Below, piece by piece: positions 1 to 9,648 of a DNA stretch of 64,000 bases (positions are counted from its first letter, which is position 1; each line of letters opens with the position of its first letter). Location of the stretch: assembly GCF_001870515.1 (NCBI RefSeq), contig NZ_MDGT01000005.1:1-64000 (forward strand), given 5' to 3'. Both the position numbers and the translations under genes were made by a program. This DNA comes from Idiomarina sp. MD25a. Its GTDB lineage: Bacteria; Pseudomonadota; Gammaproteobacteria; Enterobacterales; Alteromonadaceae. Below the pieces are notes generated by a model that searched no databases, was not told the origin of the DNA, and was given only the letters and a program-made list of their open reading frames with translations.

Positions 1-125
1 ACTTTTGCAAGTGCCCACACAGTTTGCTTGGCTTGATAATTTGTTAAAGAGCGTTGCTTCGTTCCCGAAGCAGGGATGCGTATTCTACATCCCTTTGCCA
101 GCGCGTCAAGTACTTTTTTCAACTC
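1..125 (-). promoter_or_regulatory. rRNA operon promoter and 16S leader, reading leftward out of the window
   Basis: On the minus strand a -35 TTGACG (109-104), a 16-bp spacer and a -10 TAGAAT (87-82) follow an A/T tract at about 110-125 that looks like an UP element. Downstream, 53-42 reads CGCTCTTTAACA, the boxA antitermination element, and the segment from about 30 to 5 matches the leader just before gammaproteobacterial 16S rRNA (AAACTGTGTGGGCACTTGCA). The 16S gene itself lies left of position 1. A 61-codon open frame on the other strand here is a by-product. rrn promoters of this kind are normally Fis- and ppGpp-responsive; that part is general knowledge, not seen here. Confidence 0.88.
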
Positions 126-247
126 GTTTTGCTGACCGTCATCACATCTGCTTTCGCGTCTTTCTCTGTGACAACGGCGGCGAATTATAGAGATCCTATT
201 CGCACTTGCAAGCACTTTTTTTAAATTAATTTCTAACCGGTTAGTTA

Positions 248-1081
248 TTAACCATCCTGATTGTTCTTTGAGCTTTTTTCCTGTTTTTCCTCTTTGAACT
301 CAGCGTCGTCGTCGTCATTATCGCCCACCACGTGTTCAAGCTTCAGCTTGTTTACACTACGAATAGTCAATATAGGTCCCGACAAAGCATATAAGAAGAA
401 GATACCGAACAGTACTAACGACGGCTGAGTCGCAACCACGACGAACGCCAATACAATAACTAAAATGACAACGAACGAAACTTTACCTTTCCAATCGACA
501 TCCTTGAACGAGTGATAACGGAAGTTAGTTACCATTAGCAAGCCAGCTGCTATCGTGACAATGGCAGCGAACCCACCTAAGTCATCGCCCGAAATACCAT
601 ACTCCGTACCAACCCAAACTAGCCCTGCGACTACAGAAGCGGCACTCGGAATTGCCAACCCCTGAAAGTAGCGTTTATCAGCCGTACCAATGTTAGTATT
701 AAAACGCGCCAATCGTAACGCGCCACAAGCAACAAATATAAACGCCGCAAGCCAACCTAATTTACCTAAATCGGCTAACGCATAGTTATACATAACTAAC
801 GCGGGTGCCATACCAAAAGATACAATATCGGCCATACTATCGTATTCAGCACCGAAGTCGCTTTCAGTTTGAGTCATCCGCGCAACCCGACCATCAAGCC
901 CATCAAAAATCATTGCAATAAAGATAGCCACGGCCGCTTCGATATAACGCTCATTCATCGATGCGATGATCGCATAGAAACCTGAGAACAACCCTGCAGT
1001 AGTAAATAGATTCGGTAACAAATAAATACCACGTCGTTTTTGTGAGCTCTGGCTTTCTACCTTACCCGACTCGTTAGCCAT
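248..1081 (-). CDS. pssA: CDP-diacylglycerol--serine O-phosphatidyltransferase
   Basis: Makes phosphatidylserine from CDP-diacylglycerol and L-serine at the inner membrane, the first step towards phosphatidylethanolamine. The CDP-alcohol phosphotransferase signature DG-x2-AR-x8-G-x3-D-x3-D is complete at residues 63-85, with the catalytic aspartates present. Several hydrophobic segments follow, as in the integral-membrane (Bacillus-type, CDP-OH-P) family rather than the PLD-type enzyme of E. coli. The C-terminal 35 residues are very acidic and then lysine-rich, probably a cytoplasmic tail. It is a single gene downstream of clpB, separated from it by a terminator. The ATG is preceded by an AGAGGA ribosome site. 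Confidence 0.93.
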   Translation of the reverse strand: MANESGKVESQSSQKRRGIYLLPNLFTTAGLFSGFYAIIASMNERYIEAAVAIFIAMIFDGLDGRVARMTQTESDFGAEYDSMADIVSFGMAPALVMYNYALADLGKLGWLAAFIFVACGALRLARFNTNIGTADKRYFQGLAIPSAASVVAGLVWVGTEYGISGDDLGGFAAIVTIAAGLLMVTNFRYHSFKDVDWKGKVSFVVILVIVLAFVVVATQPSLVLFGIFFLYALSGPILTIRSVNKLKLEHVVGDNDDDDAEFKEEKQEKSSKNNQDG

Positions 1082-1175
1082 GTTTACTATTCCTCTTAGG
1101 TACTAAAAAATTAACTCTTATTTGAGTTTAGCACAGCGCAATCAAGGGTTGAAAACGCTTTAAAATACTATTAAT

Positions 1176-1204
1176 CAAAAAAGGAGGGGAACTTGCCCCT
1201 CCTT
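1176..1204 (-). terminator. Rho-independent terminator of clpB
   Basis: A 9-bp stem (AAGGAGGGG at 1181-1189 paired with CCCCTCCTT at 1196-1204) with a six-base loop is followed, in the leftward direction, by a run of T (A on the plus strand). It lies 33 bases after the clpB stop, which makes clpB and pssA separate units. Confidence 0.85.
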
Positions 1205-1236
1205 CTTCACTACACTACTGATACCTCAGCGCGCGA

Positions 1237-3807
1237 TTAATCAATAACGATTCGGTTATCCGCCACATCAACGTGGATCGCGTCACCCGCTTTAAAATCC
1301 CCAGCCAATATCCGCTGCGCTAACGGGTTTTCCAGCTCGTGTTGGATAGCACGCTTCAAAGGTCGTGCGCCAAATACCGGATCAAAGCCCGCGGCGGCAA
1401 TAAAGTCGAGCGCCTCTTCCGTCAACTCAATCGTCAAATCGCGTTCATCCAAGCGCGCATATAATCGTTTCAGTTGCGCTTCTGCAATTGAGCGGATTTC
1501 CTCTCGTCCCAATGGATGGAACACAACCGTTTCATCAACTCGGTTGATGAACTCAGGACGGAAGTGGCGGCTCAACACATCCATCACCATCGCCTTCATT
1601 TCGTCATAGGTATTATCGGCAGCGTGCTCTTGAATAAGATCAGACCCGAGATTCGAGGTCATAATAATCACCGTATTCTTAAAGTCTACGGTACGACCTT
1701 GACCATCAGTCAATCGGCCATCATCGAGCACCTGCAATAAAATATTGAAAACATCAGGATGCGCTTTTTCAACCTCATCCAATAAAATAACCGAGTAAGG
1801 TTTACGACGGACAGCCTCAGTAAGATAGCCGCCTTCTTCATAACCCACATAACCAGGAGGGGCGCCAACTAACCTCGCTACCGAATGCTTTTCCATAAAC
1901 TCCGACATGTCGATACGTACCATCGCGTCGTCAGTATCAAACATGAAGTTTGCTAAGGCTTTAGATAGCTCAGTTTTACCCACACCCGTTGGTCCAAGGA
2001 ACAAGAACGAACCGATAGGACGGTTGGGGTCACCTAAGCCCGCTCGCGACCGGCGAATAGCATTAGCAACAGCATCAACGGCCTCGTTTTGACCAACCAC
2101 ACGCTTGTGCAAGAGCGTCTCCATCTGCACTAACTTTTCACGCTCTCCTTCCAACATCTTACTGACAGGAATGCCGGTCCAGCGCGATAGTACATCTGCA
2201 ATTTCTTCATCAGTTACGCGATTTTTTAACAAGCTCATATCTTGCATCTCAGCTTGCAGAGCCAAATCTAACTGACGCTCTAGTTCTGGAATGCGACCAT
2301 ATTGCAACTCAGACATGCGGTTTAGGTCACCCGCGCGGCGCGCTATATCCATTTCCGTCCGCGCCTGATCAAGCTGTGCTTTGATATGTTGCGTGCCCTG
2401 TACAGCTGCTTTCTCAGAATTCCACACCTCTTCAAGCTCGCCATACTTTTTCTCAAGCTCTGCGAGCTCATCATGCAAATGATCGAGTCGTTTTTTACTC
2501 GCATCATCCTTTTCTTTCTGCAACGCTTGGCGCTCCAGCTTTAATTGGATAATGCGACGCTCCAACCGATCCAAGTCTTCTGGCTTGGAATCAATTTGCA
2601 TGCGAATACTCGACGCTGCCTCATCAATAAGATCGATGGCTTTGTCAGGTAACTTTCGATCACTGATATATCGGTGTGATAAAGATGCAGCCGCCACGAT
2701 GGCCGGATCGGTAATCTCGACCGAGTGGTGAATTTCATACCGCTCTTTCAACCCACGTAGAATCGCAATGGTGTCTTCAACAGTGGGCTCATCAACGAGT
2801 ACCTTCTGGAAACGACGCTCAAGCGCTGCATCCTTCTCGATGTATTGACGATACTCATCTAACGTTGTCGCGCCCACGCAGTGAAGTTCACCGCGAGCCA
2901 GAGCGGGCTTCAGCATATTGCCGGCATCCATTGCGCCATCTGCTTTACCTGCACCAACCATAGTGTGAAGTTCATCAATGAATAAAATGACCCGACCTTC
3001 TTCCTTGGACAGCTCGTTTAGTACCGCTTTGAGTCGTTCTTCAAACTCGCCGCGGAATTTTGCTCCCGCAAGCAATGCACCTAAATCGAGCGATAGTACG
3101 CGTTTATTCTTCAGTCCCTCGGGTACTTCGGCATTGATAATGCGCTGTGCTAATCCCTCAACGATAGCTGTTTTACCCACACCGGGTTCACCAATCAAAA
3201 CGGGGTTATTTTTTGTGCGGCGTTGCAACACTTGAATAGTGCGACGAATTTCTTCATCGCGACCAATGACGGGATCTAATTTCCCTTGTGCTGCACGCTC
3301 AGTGAGATCAATCGTGTACTTATCAAGCGCCTGACGCTTTTCCTCAGCATTAGGGTCATCAACGTTCTGACCATCACGAATGTCATTAATTGCCTTTTCC
3401 AGCGCATCCTTTTTGATACCTAGCTTTTTAAACAACTCGCCAAGCGGGCCTTTGTCCTCGGTCGCGGCTAACAAAAATAGCTCTGAAGAAATATAAGCAT
3501 CTTTGCGTTGCTGTGCATATTTGTCACACAGATTAAGTAATTTAGCAGTTGCTTGTGATAATTGAACCTCACCCTCAGCTCCTTGAACTTCAGGTAGCTT
3601 GTCAAGCAACTTACCAAGCTCCGAACGGAACTGGCTGATATTGGCGCCGATAATAGTGAATAGAGGACGCACGGACCCACCCTCTTGGTCCATAAGTGCC
3701 TGCATTAAATGGGCGGGTTCAATAAATTGATGGTCACGACCTAAAGCTAAAGACTGTGCATCAGCAATGGCCATTTGAAATTTGGTAGTGAATTTATCGT
3801 GTCTCAT
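1237..3807 (-). CDS. clpB: ATP-dependent disaggregase ClpB (Hsp104 family)
   Basis: Hexameric AAA+ chaperone that works with DnaK to pull proteins out of aggregates. At 856 residues it has the standard length. The N-terminal Clp repeat domain (1-145) is followed by NBD1 with Walker [10 protein letters not shown] at 206-214, a long middle coiled coil (about 405-525, rich in E/K/L/R) and NBD2 with Walker [10 protein letters not shown] and the GYVGYEEGG pore-loop region. No ClpP-binding IGF loop is expected in this class. Expression is heat-shock controlled: a sigma-32 promoter lies just upstream (3842-3869), downstream of the pgeF stop codon. Confidence 0.98.
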   Translation of the reverse strand: MRHDKFTTKFQMAIADAQSLALGRDHQFIEPAHLMQALMDQEGGSVRPLFTIIGANISQFRSELGKLLDKLPEVQGAEGEVQLSQATAKLLNLCDKYAQQRKDAYISSELFLLAATEDKGPLGELFKKLGIKKDALEKAINDIRDGQNVDDPNAEEKRQALDKYTIDLTERAAQGKLDPVIGRDEEIRRTIQVLQRRTKNNPVLIGEPGVGKTAIVEGLAQRIINAEVPEGLKNKRVLSLDLGALLAGAKFRGEFEERLKAVLNELSKEEGRVILFIDELHTMVGAGKADGAMDAGNMLKPALARGELHCVGATTLDEYRQYIEKDAALERRFQKVLVDEPTVEDTIAILRGLKERYEIHHSVEITDPAIVAAASLSHRYISDRKLPDKAIDLIDEAASSIRMQIDSKPEDLDRLERRIIQLKLERQALQKEKDDASKKRLDHLHDELAELEKKYGELEEVWNSEKAAVQGTQHIKAQLDQARTEMDIARRAGDLNRMSELQYGRIPELERQLDLALQAEMQDMSLLKNRVTDEEIADVLSRWTGIPVSKMLEGEREKLVQMETLLHKRVVGQNEAVDAVANAIRRSRAGLGDPNRPIGSFLFLGPTGVGKTELSKALANFMFDTDDAMVRIDMSEFMEKHSVARLVGAPPGYVGYEEGGYLTEAVRRKPYSVILLDEVEKAHPDVFNILLQVLDDGRLTDGQGRTVDFKNTVIIMTSNLGSDLIQEHAADNTYDEMKAMVMDVLSRHFRPEFINRVDETVVFHPLGREEIRSIAEAQLKRLYARLDERDLTIELTEEALDFIAAAGFDPVFGARPLKRAIQHELENPLAQRILAGDFKAGDAIHVDVADNRIVID

Positions 3808-3841
3808 ACTTACTTCCTGAGTTAACTTTCTCTTAAAGCAA

Positions 3842-3869
3842 ATATGGGTACTTTTTCGACACTTTCAAG
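3842..3869 (-). promoter_or_regulatory. sigma-32 (RpoH) heat-shock promoter of clpB
   Basis: On the minus strand, -35 CTTGAAA (3869-3863), a 14-bp spacer and -10 CCCATAT (3848-3842) match the RpoH consensus (CTTGAAA, 13-15 bp, CCCATnT) almost perfectly. The clpB start codon is 35 bp downstream, and the preceding gene pgeF ends at 3879. Position and fit both identify it as the clpB promoter. Confidence 0.9.
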
Positions 3870-3878
3870 TGATACAGA

Positions 3879-4580
3879 TCAAGTTCGCCAGATTAAAGAG
3901 GCCATTCGGGCAGGCTCTTGCGCTCGTCGCCAAGAATACCAAGTAGCGGCGTCATTAAAACTACACCAACCACTTAAAGTGACATCTTGAACGCCAACCT
4001 TGTGCAGACGTTGCTTGGCGATTCCAGGTAAGTCCGCAAGCCATTTACCTTGTCCATCGTCGACAAAATATTCTGCGAGACTGGACTCTCCGTTTAGCAA
4101 TGCCGTGCGCACCTCATTGCCCACTTGAAACGCAGATTGACTGATAGCAGGCCCCACCCATACGCTAACACTTGCAGGGTTCACGGCCATTGCGCTCAAG
4201 GTGTTCTCTACAACCCCCTGAGCTAACCCGCGCCAACCGGCATGCACTGCAGCAATTTTTTTGCCGTCACTTGTGCACATTAATAAGGGAAGGCAGTCTG
4301 CGGTTAGTACTGCGCAAACACTTGCTTCCGCCGACCACACCGCATCACAGGGTTGCATGAGTTCATTAAGCTGAGACACATTTGTCGTGTGCTGTTGTTG
4401 AAGCCAGCGCACGTAGTAGGGCAAGTTGAGTTGTCGACGAAGTTGCTCACGACGCCGCATTACGGCAGCGGGATCATCCCCCACATGCGCGGCGAGGTTA
4501 CCCATAGCCCGCGTGGTAACCGCCGCTGAAACACCTGAGGGTAAATCCCAATCAGGGGTGAGAATGCGCTTCAAGGTCAT
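3879..4580 (-). CDS. pgeF: Peptidoglycan editing factor PgeF (YfiH, DUF152, laccase-domain family)
   Basis: The family corrects misincorporated residues (such as L-Ser for L-Ala) in peptidoglycan precursors, and some members have polyphenol oxidase or purine nucleoside phosphorylase activity. The metal-site pattern is intact: His in QQQHTTNV, Cys in TADCLPLL and His in AAVHAGWRGL. At 233 residues the length is normal. Its first 29 bases overlap the 3' end of rluD, the usual rluD-pgeF(-clpB) order, so the two are almost certainly co-transcribed and translationally coupled. Confidence 0.92.
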   Translation of the reverse strand: MTLKRILTPDWDLPSGVSAAVTTRAMGNLAAHVGDDPAAVMRRREQLRRQLNLPYYVRWLQQQHTTNVSQLNELMQPCDAVWSAEASVCAVLTADCLPLLMCTSDGKKIAAVHAGWRGLAQGVVENTLSAMAVNPASVSVWVGPAISQSAFQVGNEVRTALLNGESSLAEYFVDDGQGKWLADLPGIAKQRLHKVGVQDVTLSGWCSFNDAATWYSWRRAQEPARMASLIWRT

Positions 4581-5520
4581 CTTTCATACTTTGAATGAGA
4601 GCGACGAAGTCATCGGGACGCGGTGCTTCAAAACTCATCCAATCACCTGTTATTGGGTGATGCAGTGATAGCTTTGCGGCATGCAAAGCCTGTCGATTGA
4701 ATCCACGTAGCGAGGCTAAAAATTCGTCACTCGCTTGCTTGGGTGGGCGCGGGCGTCCACCATAAGTCAAATCCCCCACCAAAGGGTGACGAATATGCGA
4801 CATATGGACGCGGATCTGATGTGTTCTACCACTTTCTAATCGTAAACGCAGTAATGTATGAGCACGAAAGCGTTCCATAACCCGATAATGAGTAACGGCG
4901 GGCTTACCCGAACTAACAACAGCCATGTGAGTTCGTTTTGTCGGATGGCGACCGATGGGTTCGTCAACCATACCGCCCGCTGTCATCACACCATTACACA
5001 CGGCTTCGTATTCACGAGTAATCTCACGTTTCTGCATCATATCGACCAGCTGGGTTTGTGCTGGAATGTTACGAGCAACCACCATCAAACCTGTGGTGTC
5101 CTTATCCAACCTATGAATAATGCCTGCTCGAGGAACATGGTCAATATCAGGGTCGTAGTGCAACAAACCATTGAGCAGAGTGCCATCAGGTGCGCCCGCC
5201 CCTGGATGAACCACCAAACCTGCCGGCTTGTTGATAATTAAAATGTCATCATCTTCATAAACGATATCGAGCTCTATAGGCTGCGCTTGATAACGCTCCT
5301 CGCGCTCAAGTTCAGCGTCGATAGCAACCAACGCCCCAAGCTCGAGTTTTTCACGCGGCTTTTCAATGACCTGTGCATCGACAGAGACTTTGCCCTCTGT
5401 AATCCACTTTTTCATGCGTGAACGTGAATAATCTGGGAACAACTCAGCCAATATCTGGTCTAAACGCTTCCCCGCGAGGGATTCAGGCACGATGGCCTCT
5501 AGTTGAATAGTTTCATTCAT
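4552..5520 (-). CDS. rluD: 23S rRNA pseudouridine(1911/1915/1917) synthase RluD
   Basis: Converts three uridines of helix 69 in 23S rRNA to pseudouridine during 50S maturation. An S4-like RNA-binding domain occupies about residues 15-80 and the RluA-type catalytic domain follows, with the catalytic Asp in HRLDKDTTGL. The SGRTHQIRVH motif typical of the family is present. At 322 residues it is normal in size. It is transcribed divergently from bamD, the conserved arrangement in gammaproteobacteria. Confidence 0.96.
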   Translation of the reverse strand: MNETIQLEAIVPESLAGKRLDQILAELFPDYSRSRMKKWITEGKVSVDAQVIEKPREKLELGALVAIDAELEREERYQAQPIELDIVYEDDDILIINKPAGLVVHPGAGAPDGTLLNGLLHYDPDIDHVPRAGIIHRLDKDTTGLMVVARNIPAQTQLVDMMQKREITREYEAVCNGVMTAGGMVDEPIGRHPTKRTHMAVVSSGKPAVTHYRVMERFRAHTLLRLRLESGRTHQIRVHMSHIRHPLVGDLTYGGRPRPPKQASDEFLASLRGFNRQALHAAKLSLHHPITGDWMSFEAPRPDDFVALIQSMKDDLEAHSHP

Positions 5521-5586
5521 AAATTTTTTTCGACTGTCAAAGAGTATTGTGCTGGGTTAGAATGCGGATTATGTATTAATTATGAT

Positions 5587-5604
5587 AGTGTAACTTGTTA
5601 CACT
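5587..5604. promoter_or_regulatory. 18-bp perfect palindrome in the rluD/bamD divergent region
   Basis: AGTGTAACTTGTTACACT is a perfect inverted repeat with 8-bp arms and a 2-bp centre. It sits 66 bp from the rluD start and 63 bp from the bamD start, where it could act on either promoter. It resembles a dimeric repressor operator, but I do not recognise the cognate factor. No T-run follows, so it is not a terminator. Confidence 0.45.
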
Positions 5605-5666
5605 GAACTTTGCACAGGCAAAACACCGCTTATCTAAGTGACTGACTCTAAAAAACCTGAGGTGTT

Positions 5667-6425
5667 ATGAAACGTCGTATCCTAATTTTAACTGCCGCAG
5701 TCGGATTAAGTCTGGCAGGATGCTCGTCAACTGATGAGGAGCAAAGCGAGCTCAAGTACACGCAAGTCGAGCTGATGTACCAGTCAGCGCAAGAGCAAAT
5801 GTCCTTAGGGAACTTTACCCAAGCGCAAGAAGAGCTCTCGCAAATTAATTCACGTTATCCGTTTGGTCCTTTTGCCCATCAGGTTCAACTCGACCTGATT
5901 TATCTTAATTACAAACTCGATAATACTGACAAGGCACTAGCAGCCATTGACCGCTTCATCAGTTTGAACCCAAATCATAAAGATGTGGATTATGCGCTGT
6001 ATATGCGTGGGTTAACGAATCAACGTGCTGAATACAATGCGATTCACGAGTTTGCCGGTGTTGATCGCTCAGACCGCGATTCAACGATGGCGAAAGAAGC
6101 ATTCAAAGACTTTGCCGAACTGTTGCGTAAGTATCCAGATAGTAAATACGCGGCTGATGCGAAAAAACGCATGGTATCTATCAAGAGTCGTTTAGCGAAA
6201 AAAGAGCTCGCAGTGGCTGAATACTACATGAAGCGCCAAGCATACCTTGCTGCCGCAAACCGCGGACGTTACGTCGTAGAAAACTTTGAAAATACACCTG
6301 AAGTAGAAAATGCATTAGCGATTATGGTCGAGTGCTATGATCAGCTTGAATTAGAAGAGCTTAAGCAAGATGCACTTATGGTCCTCAGAAGTAACTTTCC
6401 TAACAATGAGCTTGTCAGTAATTAA
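5667..6425 (+). CDS. bamD: Outer-membrane assembly lipoprotein BamD (ComL/YfiO)
   Basis: Essential lipoprotein of the BAM complex that folds beta-barrel proteins into the outer membrane, bound to BamA from the periplasm. A lipoprotein signal peptide ends in the lipobox LAGC with the acylated Cys at residue 19. The rest is made of TPR-like helical pairs, for example the segments around residues 27-60 and 62-100. At 252 residues it has the standard size. A GAGGTG ribosome site precedes the ATG. Its 3' end shares a hairpin terminator with convergent glnB. Confidence 0.95.
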   Translation: MKRRILILTAAVGLSLAGCSSTDEEQSELKYTQVELMYQSAQEQMSLGNFTQAQEELSQINSRYPFGPFAHQVQLDLIYLNYKLDNTDKALAAIDRFISLNPNHKDVDYALYMRGLTNQRAEYNAIHEFAGVDRSDRDSTMAKEAFKDFAELLRKYPDSKYAADAKKRMVSIKSRLAKKELAVAEYYMKRQAYLAAANRGRYVVENFENTPEVENALAIMVECYDQLELEELKQDALMVLRSNFPNNELVSN

Positions 6426-6432
6426 AAAATTA

Positions 6433-6791
<359 letters not shown>

Positions 6792-8429
6792 TTAGTTTTG
6801 GCGTTCTAATTCGTAGCGATAATGACTGGTTATTGGATACCGTCTATCACGCCCAAAATTACGCGCTGTGATTTTTGGCCCTACAGCCGCTTGGCGACGC
6901 TTATATTCATTGATATCAACGAGCTTGAGGGCTCTACGCACATCACTTTCCTCGAATCCCGCGGCAATAATATCAGTGGGCGACCAGTCCTGTTCTACGT
7001 ACAGCGAAAGGATGCGGTCAAGATCACTATAATCGGGCAATGAGTCGCTGTCGACCTGATCTGGAGCTAGCTCCGCAGAGGGTGGGCGCTCAATAACACG
7101 CTCAGGAATGCAGGCAGAACGCGTATTTCGGTGCGCAGCAAGTTGATAAACTAAGGTTTTTGGTACATCTTTGATCGGTGCAAAACCACCACACATGTCG
7201 CCATACAGTGTTGCATAACCTACAGCTACCTCGCTCTTATTACCTGTCGTCAACACTAACGCACCGGTTTTGTTCGATAACGCCATCAACAGTACACCGC
7301 GGCATCGCGACTGCAGGTTTTCTTCGGTGGTATCTGTCGCCATACCATCAAAAAATGGATTCAATTGTCCCATAAATGCATCAAACATAGGCTCAATAGG
7401 TACCACATCGTATTTAACACCCAGTGTTTTAGCCTGTTGCTCGGCATCTTCTAAACTCATATTAGAAGTGTATTTAAATGGCATCATTACAGCCTGCACA
7501 CGGTCAGCACCTAAAGCATCTGCCGCAATCGCAAGCGTTAACGCTGAATCGATTCCACCCGATAAGCCCAACAACACCTTTTTAAAGCCATTTTTATTAA
7601 CGTAGTCGCGCACCGACAACACTAATGCGTCATATACGTGTGCCAAACGGAGTTCACTATCCTCACCTGCGTGAGGAGGGAAGGCGTCACAACTGAGCGT
7701 ATCTTTATTCAATTTTAGCGTCGCCAACGTGGTCTCACAGTGAGGCAGCTCAGCTACTAGCTCGCCTTCCTTATCCATCACCATGGAGTGGCCGTCAAAG
7801 ATCAGCTCGTCTTGACCACCACAGTTATTTAAATACGCAATCGGAAAGCCGTGTTCGGCGACACGTTGCCTTAACACCGATAGCCGCTGGTCATGTTTAT
7901 CTATTTCATAGGGGGACGCGTTTACCGATAGGACCAAGTCCAGTTGGTCGCCTGCCAAACGACTTAACGGTTGGGGGTGCCATAAATCTTCACAGATCAT
8001 CAGTCCAATGCGATAGCCTTGCCATTCAAAGACTTGGCCTTCATCTCCCGGAACAAAGTAACGCTGTTCATCGAAAACTCCGGTATTCGGTAGCCGCTGC
8101 TTTTTGTAGCGCAACAAGCATTCGCCACGGTGCAACACCGAGACGACATTAAACAGCTGCTCGCCGACCTTACTTGGATGACCAACAATCACAACACAAT
8201 CTGATGCCGCAGCGCTAATCTGCTCAACCGCGTTATCAACAGCCTCCTGATGATCCGCTCGAAGCAGCAAGTCTTCCGGTGGATAGCCTGTAATAGCCAG
8301 CTCAGGAAACACGATGACATCGTGCTTATGGCTTTGCTCAGCAACGGTTTTAAGTATCAGACTGGTGTTGCTATGAAGCGCACCGACAGTAAAATCTAAT
8401 TGTGCCATGCACAATGACAGCTCAGACAT
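6792..8429 (-). CDS. nadE: Glutamine-dependent NAD(+) synthetase
   Basis: Last step of NAD synthesis: amidates deamido-NAD using ammonia released from glutamine. The N-terminal nitrilase-like glutaminase domain (about 1-250) shows the Glu-Lys-Cys triad in FPELAITGY, RYKKQRLPN and LMICEDLWHP. The C-terminal synthetase domain carries the PP-loop GLSGGIDSA. The length of 545 residues fits the two-domain form. It is followed 12 bases later by glnB. In many relatives flhA would be expected at this position after flhB; here nadE is found instead. Confidence 0.95.
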   Translation of the reverse strand: MSELSLCMAQLDFTVGALHSNTSLILKTVAEQSHKHDVIVFPELAITGYPPEDLLLRADHQEAVDNAVEQISAAASDCVVIVGHPSKVGEQLFNVVSVLHRGECLLRYKKQRLPNTGVFDEQRYFVPGDEGQVFEWQGYRIGLMICEDLWHPQPLSRLAGDQLDLVLSVNASPYEIDKHDQRLSVLRQRVAEHGFPIAYLNNCGGQDELIFDGHSMVMDKEGELVAELPHCETTLATLKLNKDTLSCDAFPPHAGEDSELRLAHVYDALVLSVRDYVNKNGFKKVLLGLSGGIDSALTLAIAADALGADRVQAVMMPFKYTSNMSLEDAEQQAKTLGVKYDVVPIEPMFDAFMGQLNPFFDGMATDTTEENLQSRCRGVLLMALSNKTGALVLTTGNKSEVAVGYATLYGDMCGGFAPIKDVPKTLVYQLAAHRNTRSACIPERVIERPPSAELAPDQVDSDSLPDYSDLDRILSLYVEQDWSPTDIIAAGFEESDVRRALKLVDINEYKRRQAAVGPKITARNFGRDRRYPITSHYRYELERQN

Positions 8430-8473
8430 AGTGTTTGATCCAGCTTACAGTACCAAAAATACAGGGGGCGAAT

Positions 8474-8501
8474 AGTATAGCAGCGGCGGTTTTTTGGCAA
8501 A
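8474..8501 (-). promoter_or_regulatory. Candidate sigma-70 promoter of nadE-glnB
   Basis: On the minus strand TTTGCC (8501-8496), a 16-bp spacer and TATACT (8479-8474) lie 45 bp before the nadE ATG, in the 83-bp gap after flhB. The -10 is good and the -35 is weak. Confidence 0.45.
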
Positions 8502-8512
8502 TACCCGCCCGA

Positions 8513-9640
8513 TCAGTGACGTAAATCCTCGGGAATCGGCCCATCGGTATTCGGCTTCTTCGGCCGCTTCGCTTGACCTTGTTTGAACATCTTAAGCTGA
8601 TAAACGTATGCCAATACTTGCGCAACAGCAACAAACAAACCGCGTGGAATTTCTGCTTCAAGTTCAGTGGTATGATAAATCGAGCGCGCGAGCGCAGGTG
8701 AAGCGACGAGGGGCACATCATATTCCAACGCAATTTCGCGTATTTTAGCCGCCGTTTCATCGGTACCCTTAGCGAGAAGAATAGGTGCTTGGCTGCCATT
8801 TTCTTCGTACTTAATCGCTACGGCAAAATGCGTTGGGTTGGTAACAACAACATCGGCTTTAGGTACTTCCTGCATCATCCTGCGATTTGCCATTTCCATT
8901 TGTAGGCGACGAATTCGACCCTTAACCTCCGGACTTCCTTCCGAATCCTTATGCTCGTCTTTTACTTCTTGTTTGGTCATGCGTAGATCTTTGTTGTGTT
9001 TCCACAACTGAAATGGAGCATCAATCACTACGATCAGAAACATTGAGCAGCAAATTAATAAAAACATCCACATCAAGATATCAAGGGCGTTCTCTATCAT
9101 GTTGGGCATTTGTCCCATGGATATTTGTAGGATATTTTCAAATTGCCAACTCAGTAGCAAAAAGGCACTCACCGCGACAACCGCAAATTTCGCAATGCCC
9201 TTTACCAGTTCAATGAGTGCTTGGGTACCGAACATCCGCTTAAAGCCGTTCAATGGATTCATCCGCGAGAACTTGGGCGCCATCGCTTTCCAGGAGAAGT
9301 TGATACCACCTAACCAACTATTACCTAGAAAGGTGAAAACCGTAATAAATGCGAAGATAATGATTACAGGCCAGATTATATGCTCAAAACCTATTGCGAG
9401 GGCTTTATAGATTTGTGTAGTGTCAAATGCTTGTCGTCTTTCTAGCGTAAACATATCTCTGAACAGACTGCGCGCGCCCGAATACAACGACTCGCCAAAC
9501 CAAAAGAACGCAACCGCCGCGCTTACCAGTACAAATGCGGTCCCCATCTCTTTTGACCGGGCAACCTGCCCCTTCTCGCGGGCCTCTCGTTTTCGTTTTT
9601 CGGTGGGTTCTTCTGTGCGTTCTTGATCTGTCTCAGCCAT
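8513..9640 (-). CDS. flhB: Flagellar type III export switch protein FlhB
   Basis: Membrane component of the flagellar export gate that switches specificity from rod/hook to filament substrates. Four transmembrane segments occupy about residues 30-210. The cytoplasmic domain has the autocleavage motif NPTH (VVTNPTHFAVAIKY). At 375 residues it has the usual length. It is the last gene of the leftward flagellar operon, nine bases after fliR. flhA, which often follows, is not in this window. Confidence 0.96.
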   Translation of the reverse strand: MAETDQERTEEPTEKRKREAREKGQVARSKEMGTAFVLVSAAVAFFWFGESLYSGARSLFRDMFTLERRQAFDTTQIYKALAIGFEHIIWPVIIIFAFITVFTFLGNSWLGGINFSWKAMAPKFSRMNPLNGFKRMFGTQALIELVKGIAKFAVVAVSAFLLLSWQFENILQISMGQMPNMIENALDILMWMFLLICCSMFLIVVIDAPFQLWKHNKDLRMTKQEVKDEHKDSEGSPEVKGRIRRLQMEMANRRMMQEVPKADVVVTNPTHFAVAIKYEENGSQAPILLAKGTDETAAKIREIALEYDVPLVASPALARSIYHTTELEAEIPRGLFVAVAQVLAYVYQLKMFKQGQAKRPKKPNTDGPIPEDLRH

Positions 9641-9648
9641 ACATTACC

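Noticed and set aside
5-190. 61-codon open frame at the left edge
   Set aside because: It runs antisense to the rrn promoter and leader and has no ribosome site or protein features.
5600-5640. Possible sigma-E promoter (GAACTT ... TCTAA) for bamD
   Set aside because: The spacing is 22 bases instead of about 16, so it is not a valid RpoE site.
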